DNA of 31,636 bases from positions 1 through 31,636 of the forward strand of contig CAYWNP010000015.1 in assembly GCA_964459675.1 (NCBI GenBank), given 5' to 3'. How positions within the stretch are numbered: position 1 is the first letter of the stretch; each line of letters starts with the position of its first letter. The notes beneath the pieces are model-generated. The model had not been told where the DNA came from. It saw nothing but the letters and a program-made list of their open reading frames with translations, and did no database searches. Positions 16,655-22,506 of the stretch are shown piece after piece. A program made the translations under genes and the position numbers. Source of the DNA: CAIZQW01 sp964459675. GTDB taxonomy: Bacteria; Verrucomicrobiota; Kiritimatiellia; RFP12; UBA1067.

Positions 16655-16785
16655 GAGGCACTTGCAAAACCTCCAACGAAAACGGCCACGACAGAGCGTG
16701 GCCCTCCAAAAATCAAGGAGAACGGGCTTTCATGCACTGGAGGGACGCGCTCTGTCGCGTCCGCAAAGGGTTTTGCAAGTGCCTC
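16655..16785. mobile_element. REP/MITE-like element with 17-bp terminal inverted repeats
   Basis: The ends are a perfect 17-bp inverted repeat (GAGGCACTTGCAAAACC at 16655-16671; its complement at 16769-16785). Inside are two hairpins with 7-bp GC-rich stems: GGCCACG/CGTGGCC (16684-16703) with loop ACAGAG, and GGACGCG/CGCGTCC (16743-16762) with loop CTCTGT, the reverse complement of the first loop. CCCTCCA (16702-16708) can also pair with TGGAGGG (16738-16744). The 131-bp size, lack of coding, and paired REP-like hairpins fit a non-autonomous element of the REP/BIME kind mobilised by a RAYT (TnpA-REP) transposase elsewhere. No RAYT is in the window. Confidence 0.75.
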
Positions 16786-16852
16786 TATTAATTAATTTTA
16801 ATAAGCCTACTTTAATCGTTAATCGACGGAGTGAAACGTTTTTTTCTTTGAA

Positions 16853-16911
16853 TCTCTGTGTCTCAGCCTGCCGCGCCGTAGCGTATCCGCGAAGGCGGGT
16901 GCCCTCTGTGG
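16853..16911 (-). repeat. CACAGAG-type array, right arm, with a GC-rich insert
   Basis: Read on plus it is TCTCTGTG, TCTCAG, then about 30 bp of GC-rich sequence (CCGCGCC ... GGCGGG can pair), then CCCTCTGTGG. It mirrors the left arm at 16607-16631. The GC-rich middle looks like a second repeat inserted into the first. Confidence 0.5.
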
Positions 16912-16914
16912 TAA

Positions 16915-17235
16915 AATCCACAAAATTATACGAAGAACCCGATTATATGGTATACGACTGCATTCCTTGCATTCGGAGGAAGCTATGTCCTCGGAATCAA
17001 GGTGCTAGGACTTGGCCACTTCCTAGTTGTCGGGATCTCATGGATTTTGTCAATTGTAGTTGCTTTGGTCGTCGGTGCGTTAGCCCTCAAAGTGAACCCT
17101 GATCTAGGATACTCGACACAGTCTAAGATTGACGGTCTGGGCTACGTCCATCAACCTATGGGCGTAGTCGTAAACATGACGATTGTAGCAGTCATCTATG
17201 TGCTGACGTGTATCGTAAAGATGCTGAAAGGATGA
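16915..17235 (+). pseudogene. 5'-truncated small membrane protein
   Basis: A frame is open from just after a TAA at 16912 to the stop at 17235. The translated part has an N-terminal helix (WYTTAFLAFGGSYVLGIKVLGLG), a second helix (VVGISWILSIVVALVVGALAL), a loop with DLGYSTQSKIDGLGYV and a last helix (VVNMTIVAVIYVLTCIV). No ATG, GTG or TTG occurs before the GTG at 17002, yet the frame is protein-like upstream of that GTG. The upstream side is repeat sequence (CTCTGTGGTAAAATCC). I infer that the original start was lost when the repeat was inserted. A functional 77-residue product from the GTG cannot be excluded; it has no ribosome site. Confidence 0.45.
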
Positions 17236-17254
17236 AGGGCTCAACCAGGCCTCG

Positions 17255-17283
17255 CACTTTACGTCGCTAATGCGCCGAAAGTG
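17255..17283. other. hairpin after the membrane-protein remnant
   Basis: CACTTT and AAAGTG flank inner CG/CG and GC/GC pairs around a TAAT loop. There is no adjacent T-run on either strand. It separates two convergent gene remnants. Confidence 0.35.
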
Positions 17284-17303
17284 AAGGCTGACGTTCGCTC
17301 CCT

Positions 17304-17510
17304 CTACTCGAGCATTCCCTTTGGAATGCGTACGCCCAAGGCGGGCTCTTCTACAGGATAGGCCCAGGGATCGCCCCAATCGTATTCATCCCAGACGTTC
17401 TTGCGTCCGTCCAGCAGGCGCTTATAGAACATCTTGCCAGTGTAGGGTATATTAGCATCGACCCAGGTGACCAGCGACAACCAACTTCTTGTCACGGACA
17501 GTCCGGAATG
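17304..17510 (-). pseudogene. 3' remnant of an unidentified protein gene
   Basis: Directly downstream of the AraC-type gene a minus-strand frame encodes a protein-like C-terminus: LVTWVDANIPYTGK, then FYKRLLDGRKNVWDEYDW and GDPWAYPVEEPALG before the stop. It has no convincing start: its only ATG (17531) overlaps the end of the regulator gene. The WVDANxPY ending recalls C-termini of large secreted enzymes of PVC bacteria, but I cannot name the family. I read it as the surviving tail of a gene lost when the regulator and sugar cluster were placed here. Confidence 0.4.
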
Positions 17511-17527
17511 CTTTGCCCACCGAGAAA

Positions 17528-18613
17528 TCAAGATTGGCCTTCAAGGTTCTCATTCCGCCTTTTACGCCAGGCGCGGGGTGTTTTACCGAACGACTTGTGG
17601 AACATCCGCGCAAAGTAGTTCCCGTACGAAAACCCGACGCTTCGGCCAATCTCCTCAACCGAAAGAGCTGGATGTGTCGTTAGCTTTTGGCGTGCCACGT
17701 CCAGCCGTAGATTTAAAAGGAAGTCGCCGGGCGTACTTCCTGTGACTTCTTTGAAAAGCGCAGAAAACCGTGTTCCGCCAAGTCCACAAGCATCCGCCAT
17801 CGCTTCCACGCTCTGCGGAAGGGTATCCTCTAGCTTCAATTTCTGAACATAGAGCCTTACGGATCGAGACGACTCCAACAGTTCCGGGAGTAGCTGCGGC
17901 GGATTCGTGTGAAACAGGTTTAAAAGTTGTACTAGCACATCATTGACCGCCACCGAGATTCGTGACCCCGTGAACGGGTCTGTTCTCGCCTGAGGAATCA
18001 GCACAAGCCGTGTCAAAGCAGCATTCAAATCAGGTGTTGTTACGCGGATCGCATCCTCATTCTGGCGCAATGAACGTGTCAGGGTCGCGAGGTCGCCTTT
18101 CGTGAGACAAATCCAATCTGGCCACTGCCAAACCTGATGAGGATGCCGTACGCCGACATCGAGGATGAGCCAGCCGATTCTCCCCTTCGTAAACAAGGGG
18201 TCACCTATCGCATGCAACTGCCAAGGCCGCGTGATCATGACAGCACCAGGGCGCAACATATAAGTCTTGCCAGCGACCATTACCGGTGACTCGCCCTGCA
18301 GGGATACCGTCAGTTCGATGCCTTCATTGTAATGCGGCGAGAGCCCATGCCGCTGTTCTCCCGTCGCTTTCCAGAACCCCACCGAGCAAACGCCCGGGGC
18401 CTCGTTTATCTTCAGCCGATCACCTGGATAATGACCACGCGCCAAGGCATGCAAGACGACACTCCCTTCTTGAACCGACTGAATCAGCGGCAGACAGTCA
18501 TCCGCACGCAGCGTCTTCTTGATCGCCTTAAAAAGAACGTCCCTCTTGTTGTTCATACACACAGTGTTACAAAAAACAGGAAGGGGATCAACGTCAAAAC
18601 GGATAATTTTCAT
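17528..18613 (-). CDS. AraC-family transcriptional regulator
   Basis: I start it at the ATG at 18613 (MKIIRFDVDPLPVF). The open frame continues to 18784, but that part overlaps the divergent isomerase gene and is low-complexity antisense. The 361-residue product has an N-terminal cupin-like sensor (about 80-185, with HYNEGIELTV and LRPGAVMITRPWQLHAIG, typical of sugar-sensing AraC proteins). Two C-terminal helix-turn-helix motifs follow (SVEAMADACGLGGTRFSALFKEVTG and VEEIGRSVGFSYGNYFARMFHKSFGKTP), the second carrying the GF...YF.R.FK...G..P signature. Its divergent position and the promoter with a poor -35 suggest it activates the three-gene sugar cluster in response to a sugar. No strong Shine-Dalgarno is visible. 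Confidence 0.88.
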   Translation of the reverse strand: MKIIRFDVDPLPVFCNTVCMNNKRDVLFKAIKKTLRADDCLPLIQSVQEGSVVLHALARGHYPGDRLKINEAPGVCSVGFWKATGEQRHGLSPHYNEGIELTVSLQGESPVMVAGKTYMLRPGAVMITRPWQLHAIGDPLFTKGRIGWLILDVGVRHPHQVWQWPDWICLTKGDLATLTRSLRQNEDAIRVTTPDLNAALTRLVLIPQARTDPFTGSRISVAVNDVLVQLLNLFHTNPPQLLPELLESSRSVRLYVQKLKLEDTLPQSVEAMADACGLGGTRFSALFKEVTGSTPGDFLLNLRLDVARQKLTTHPALSVEEIGRSVGFSYGNYFARMFHKSFGKTPRAWRKRRNENLEGQS

Positions 18614-18689
18614 CACTGATAAAAAATATCCTAGGCACGAGGGGCGTTGTGATATATTCTGTAAAGCAGTGAAATAAAAGGAGTTTATC
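18614..18689. promoter_or_regulatory. divergent promoter region, AraC gene / sugar cluster
   Basis: This 76-bp spacer must hold both promoters. On plus TATATT (18653-18658) is a good -10, but the hexamer 17 bp upstream (CCTAGG) does not resemble TTGACA, as expected for an activator-dependent promoter. AAGGAG precedes the ATG at 18690. No clear half-site pair could be assigned to the regulator. Confidence 0.45.
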
Positions 18690-19556
18690 ATGTCGAGTTC
18701 ATCACAAGGCAAGGCCAAGTTTAAAATTGCTGTCAACATGGAGTTTGTGCGTAGCGCGGACAAGAGTTTCGAGGCGGGCGTCAAGATCGCTGCGGACTTG
18801 GGCTATCGTTATATCGAGCCCATGGTACACACTGGATGGGAACTGCTGAGCGAGGTAAATTATTTCCATTCTTACTCGATGGAGCAGGACAACCTGCTGA
18901 TGAAGGAGATCTGCGACAAATACGGCGTGAAAGTCGCCAGCATCAGCGGACATAGTCCGCTCATGCGGCCTGAAGCCGCGGTACCGCGCCTGACGCGCGC
19001 CATCGAACTGGCAGATGCCTGCGGTGCACGCTTCGTCAACACCGATGAGATGATCAAGCCAGAGTGGATGGACGATGCCTTCGCCCACGAGGTGATGCGT
19101 TATACGCTGGAACGCGCCGCGCAGTGCGCCAAGCGCCATAAAGTCTATATCTGCATCGAGCCACACGGTACCTATACGTGCACCGCCGCCGGCTTGATGC
19201 GTATTGTGAGGCTCGTGAAATCGCCCTGGTTGAAGGTGAACTGGGATACCGGCAACGCCTATCTCGCGGGCGTGGAGGATCCGTACAAAGGGCTGATGAA
19301 GGTACGCAATTCCGTTTACCATGTCCACGCCAAAGATATCTCGATGCAACACAGCGCGTCTGAGCGCGGCAAAGTCACTGGCACGCCCGTGGGGTGCGCC
19401 TGCGGGGACGGCGTGGTGGACTGGCAGCGGGTTTTTAGAATTCTCGCCCCACTTGACCGCGAAATCTTTTTCAGTGTCGAGTGCGGCACCATCGAGCAGG
19501 CCGCACGTAGCCTCGCCTTTCTGCGCAAGGAGATGGGCTCTTCTTTGGTCGAGTAA
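18690..19556 (+). CDS. sugar phosphate isomerase/epimerase (TIM barrel)
   Basis: This 288-residue protein of the xylose-isomerase-like/AP-endonuclease-2 family is cytoplasmic, with no signal peptide. The metal ligands expected of the family are present: Glu157 (CIEPHG), Asp186 (NWDTGN), His211/His213 (YHVHAKD) and Glu264 (SVECGT). An early GYRYIEPM segment is also typical. Such enzymes isomerise or epimerise keto sugars, inositols or sugar phosphates; the substrate cannot be read. AAAAGGAG lies 6 nt ahead of the ATG. It is the first gene of the cluster, 47 bp before the exported TIM-barrel gene, and divergent from the AraC-type regulator. Confidence 0.88.
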   Translation: MSSSSQGKAKFKIAVNMEFVRSADKSFEAGVKIAADLGYRYIEPMVHTGWELLSEVNYFHSYSMEQDNLLMKEICDKYGVKVASISGHSPLMRPEAAVPRLTRAIELADACGARFVNTDEMIKPEWMDDAFAHEVMRYTLERAAQCAKRHKVYICIEPHGTYTCTAAGLMRIVRLVKSPWLKVNWDTGNAYLAGVEDPYKGLMKVRNSVYHVHAKDISMQHSASERGKVTGTPVGCACGDGVVDWQRVFRILAPLDREIFFSVECGTIEQAARSLAFLRKEMGSSLVE

Positions 19557-19603
19557 ATTTTTGAGCGGAGGAACCCGTGAATAAAGGTAAAGGAGAAAGA
19601 TAA

Positions 19604-20455
19604 ATGACTCTTCACGAACATCAATCCAGACGCAGTTTTCTAAAGGTCGTCGGCATGGGCGCGGCGGCAAGTGTGGCCCTGCCCAGCTTTACAGCTGAAA
19701 CAAAGTGGAAGATGCGGCTTGCCACCTCCTCCATCCAGTTCAAGAACCTGACGCTGGAGGAGACCTGTCAGCAGATTAGCAAGCTCGGTTTTGAGGCGAT
19801 TGATATCTGGGACGGCTTTACGGGCTGCCTTCATCTTGAACAGGCCGAGAAGCTTGGCGGGGCCGGACTGAAAGCATTGCTGGCCAAGCATAATTTGAAG
19901 CTCTCAGCGTTTACCGTCTACAAGGACGGTTACGAACGTTACGCTGAACTGCTCGGCCGTGTTGGCGGAGGTGTCGCTGTGCGAGGCAGCGATTACACCG
20001 AATTCACGCAAGAACGGATGAAATCCTTTATCGAGAAGCTGAAGCCGCTGGTTGAATTGGCGGAGAAGCACAACAGTTATCTTGCCATCGAGAACCATGA
20101 CTCGGCGCTGTTGAATACGCCGGATTCGTTTAAGGCGTTTGTGGACCTGAATACCTCGCCCCGCGTCGGTATCGCCCTTGCGCCATACCATCTGCAAGCC
20201 ATTAAAGCTTCGGTGCCGGATGTGATCCGCACGTGCGGCAAGCAACTCTTCTTCTTCTATGCTTGGCAGAAAGCCAAAGGCTTTGGACAGTTCCCCGGAG
20301 AGGGGCCCGCTGATTTCAAGCCCTGGCTCGCAGCGTTGGAGGAGATCCGCTATGAGCGGTATGTCAACCCGTTCATGCATGGACACCCGGAGACCGAGAA
20401 GATGGTTGCAGGTTTGACGAAGGCAGGGGATTACTTAAAAAAACTGATGAACTAA
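19604..20455 (+). CDS. Tat-exported TIM-barrel protein (isomerase/epimerase-like)
   Basis: The N-terminus is a twin-arginine signal (SRRSFLKVVGMGAAASVALP, Arg9-Arg10), so the folded protein is exported to the periplasm. The mature part (about 250 residues) follows the xylose-isomerase-like barrel: LGFEAIDIWDG, AKHNLKLSAFTVYKDG, AIENHDSALL. Of the usual metal ligands only the Glu (AIENH) is clear. The Asp-x-x-His segment reads IALAPYH and the expected HxHxKD reads FFFYAWQK, so metal catalysis is doubtful. It could be a lectin-like or cofactor-free variant. GGAGAAAG precedes the ATG. It is 25 bp before the exported dehydrogenase and likely co-expressed with it. Confidence 0.85.
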   Translation: MTLHEHQSRRSFLKVVGMGAAASVALPSFTAETKWKMRLATSSIQFKNLTLEETCQQISKLGFEAIDIWDGFTGCLHLEQAEKLGGAGLKALLAKHNLKLSAFTVYKDGYERYAELLGRVGGGVAVRGSDYTEFTQERMKSFIEKLKPLVELAEKHNSYLAIENHDSALLNTPDSFKAFVDLNTSPRVGIALAPYHLQAIKASVPDVIRTCGKQLFFFYAWQKAKGFGQFPGEGPADFKPWLAALEEIRYERYVNPFMHGHPETEKMVAGLTKAGDYLKKLMN

Positions 20456-20480
20456 TAATGAGGACAGGAGAACAAATATC

Positions 20481-21872
20481 ATGAGCAAGAATAACAAAGT
20501 TACTTCAGCGCCAGACGGACTGTCTCGGCGCAGTTTTCTTACACGCACGGCTGCAGTCAGCACGGTTTTCGCAGTGCCGAACATCTTCACTCGCCCGTTG
20601 TTTGGCGCCGAGGCGCCGAGTAATCGGATCAGCGTCGGGATGATCGGTTGCGGCAGTATCTCGGGTCACTATCACTTCTCGAATATTTCAAAGATGGCGG
20701 ATGTCCGGGTGGTGGCCACCTCCGACGCGTATCAGAGTCGCAGGGAAAACATGGCGGAACGATACAACAAACTATACGACGGCAAGGTCGCCAAAGCGCA
20801 CAATGACTTCCGGGAAATCCTTGCACGTCCCGATGTTGATGCCGTGGTTATTGCGGCGCATGATCATTGGCATGTGCCCATGTCCATCGCAGCAGCCATG
20901 GCCGGGAAGGATGTCTTTTGCCAGAAACCGCTGGCAGTGGATTTCAATCTCGTTGCACCTCTTCGCAAGGCAATTAATGACAAGCAGCGAATTTTCCAGT
21001 TCGGAACCCAGTACCGGTCATGCGGGCCGAAAGGCAGGTACCGCACGATGGTTCAGTTGGTCCGTAACGGGTACATCGGCAAACTTCAGCGGATCGATCT
21101 CTGGTGTCGTGACGTGTCGTATAATGTTGATAAATACAACGTGAAACCCTACGGTTCGACTACGGAGATTCCAGTGCCCGAAGGATTGGATTTCGATGCG
21201 TGGATGGGGCCCTCGGAGATGGTGCCCTACACTTCGGATCGTGCGACCCAGTGGGGTGGCTTTCATTGCCCGGAGACCTCGCTTGGCTTCCTAGCCGGCT
21301 GTGGTATCCACGAGCTTGGGCTCGCGCAGTGGGGGAACAAGGCAGACCATACCAGTCCCGTTCGCTATGAGGGAACCGGTTTTGTCCCCACAGAGGGAAT
21401 CTTCCGCACACTGGCGCAATGGGATGTGAAGTGCGACTATGCAAACGGGGTGAAGATGCGCGTGATGGATTGTCGGACGGCAAAGGCCTCAATCGCCTCT
21501 TCGCTTCCCTTGCCGTGGTTGGATGGTGACGGCATCATATTCCATGGCACAGAGGGGTGGATCAGCGACGCCATGGGTTTCTGTTCCAGTAATCAGAAGC
21601 TCTGGAAGCAGGAGTTCAAAGACAGCGATGAGCAATTGGAGATTTCGCCGGAGCACAATCGCAACTTTATCGATTGCGTCAAGTCACGTAAGCAGACGAT
21701 CTGTCCCGTGGAGATGGGTATCCGCTGCGATACGATCTGCCATCTCGCCAATGTCGCGGCCAAGACGGGCCGGGTGATCAACTGGAACCCCGAGAAGGAA
21801 GAAATTATCGGGGACGCGGATGCGGCGAAGATGCTCACGCGCCCGCACCGTAGCAAATGGAAGGTTTGGTAA
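20481..21872 (+). CDS. Tat-exported Gfo/Idh/MocA-family oxidoreductase
   Basis: A twin-arginine signal (LSRRSFLTRTAAV, Arg16-Arg17) heads a 463-residue protein. The Rossmann domain begins VGMIGCGSISG (GxGxxxG-like, residues 53-62). AHDHWH and CQKPLAVD (Gln148-Lys149-Pro150 in place of the common EKP) form the nucleotide/catalytic region, and GCGIHELGLAQW holds the family His. Relatives oxidise sugars or sugar alcohols, and the Tat-exported members are abundant in PVC bacteria. They carry NAD(P) already bound, because export occurs after folding. With the two TIM-barrel proteins it suggests keto-sugar or glycoside breakdown. It is the last gene of the cluster. Confidence 0.9.
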   Translation: MSKNNKVTSAPDGLSRRSFLTRTAAVSTVFAVPNIFTRPLFGAEAPSNRISVGMIGCGSISGHYHFSNISKMADVRVVATSDAYQSRRENMAERYNKLYDGKVAKAHNDFREILARPDVDAVVIAAHDHWHVPMSIAAAMAGKDVFCQKPLAVDFNLVAPLRKAINDKQRIFQFGTQYRSCGPKGRYRTMVQLVRNGYIGKLQRIDLWCRDVSYNVDKYNVKPYGSTTEIPVPEGLDFDAWMGPSEMVPYTSDRATQWGGFHCPETSLGFLAGCGIHELGLAQWGNKADHTSPVRYEGTGFVPTEGIFRTLAQWDVKCDYANGVKMRVMDCRTAKASIASSLPLPWLDGDGIIFHGTEGWISDAMGFCSSNQKLWKQEFKDSDEQLEISPEHNRNFIDCVKSRKQTICPVEMGIRCDTICHLANVAAKTGRVINWNPEKEEIIGDADAAKMLTRPHRSKWKVW

Positions 21873-21938
21873 GCCCTACGTCATCAGGTGATGCCGATAG
21901 ATAAGCGGTCATCTTTTTTCATCCAACTGATTAACGAT

Positions 21939-21969
21939 GACTGATTCCTGTTCTTTTAAGAATCAAGTC
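21939..21969. terminator. possible shared terminator between convergent genes
   Basis: GACTGATTC and GAATCAAGTC form a 9-bp stem with one bulged A and a 12-nt T-rich loop, between the dehydrogenase and def, which converge. Neither side has a strong T-run after the stem, so the call is weak. It reaches the last base of the spacer before the def stop at 21970. Confidence 0.3.
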
Positions 21970-22506
21970 TTATCTAACTTTGTCCCGCAAGCGGCGAAGC
22001 TGACCCGAGACCGAGAGCTTCTGCATCGGGCTCATCTTGTCCACGAGTAAAATACCGTTCAGATGATCCACCTCATGCTGGATCGCACGGGCGAGCAAGC
22101 CCTTGGCGGTCACAGTCTGGCGATGGCCACCACCATCCAGAAACGTGACGGTCACCTGATTGGCGCGCGTGATCGGTGCGCCAATATCGGGAAAACTCAA
22201 ACACCCCTCATCATTGCGTTGCTTGCCTTCACTTGCCAAGATCTCGGGATTAATCATGATGAGTGGCATGCTAACAACAGCATTGTCCGCGCGACACTCT
22301 TCCTTCTCAGCCTCCATCGGCACATCGATCACACAGAGCGCCTCTGTACGTCCAACTTGTTCAGCGGCGAGGCCGAGTCCCCGCGCGGCATACATGGTTT
22401 CCAGCATATCCATTGAAAGCTTGCGCACGTCAGCAGTCACCTCCGCGACAGTCACCGCTTTTTGCCGCAACACCTCAACACCAAATGTCACAATCGGATA
22501 GATCAT
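21970..22506 (-). CDS. def: peptide deformylase
   Basis: It removes the formyl group from the initiator Met of nascent proteins. All three metal-site motifs are present: GLGLAAEQ (43-50), EGCLS with metal ligand Cys102, and HEVDH with His144, Glu145 and His148. The 178-residue length is normal. AAGGAG lies 6 nt ahead of the ATG, inside the end of the upstream membrane-protein gene, and the two genes overlap by 4 bp. def is more often beside fmt; here it is coupled to a spermidine-synthase-like membrane protein. Confidence 0.97.
   Translation of the reverse strand: MIYPIVTFGVEVLRQKAVTVAEVTADVRKLSMDMLETMYAARGLGLAAEQVGRTEALCVIDVPMEAEKEECRADNAVVSMPLIMINPEILASEGKQRNDEGCLSFPDIGAPITRANQVTVTFLDGGGHRQTVTAKGLLARAIQHEVDHLNGILLVDKMSPMQKLSVSGQLRRLRDKVR

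Larger units (their letters stand above)
16361..16914. other. repeat-rich non-coding stretch
   Basis: I see no credible gene here. It contains a 12-bp direct repeat AATGGCTCTTCG (16515-16526 and 16545-16556), a CACAGAG-type array (16607-16631), a REP-like element (16655-16785), an AT-rich stretch, and an inverted CACAGAG-type array (16853-16911) that is itself interrupted by a GC-rich insert. The frames that stay open across it have the composition of translated repeats. Confidence 0.7.

Noticed and set aside
16536..17102. 188-codon plus-strand open frame
   Set aside because: It runs across the CACAGAG arrays and the REP-like element; its translation is repeat-derived and it ends in the real frame of the membrane-protein remnant. 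No ribosome site.
18614..18784. Longer N-terminus for the AraC-type regulator
   Set aside because: It would overlap the 5' end of the divergent isomerase gene and its ribosome site, and the extra residues are not domain-like.
18702..19670. 322-codon open frame antisense to the isomerase gene
   Set aside because: The plus-strand isomerase has all family motifs; the antisense frame is a composition effect of GC-rich codons.
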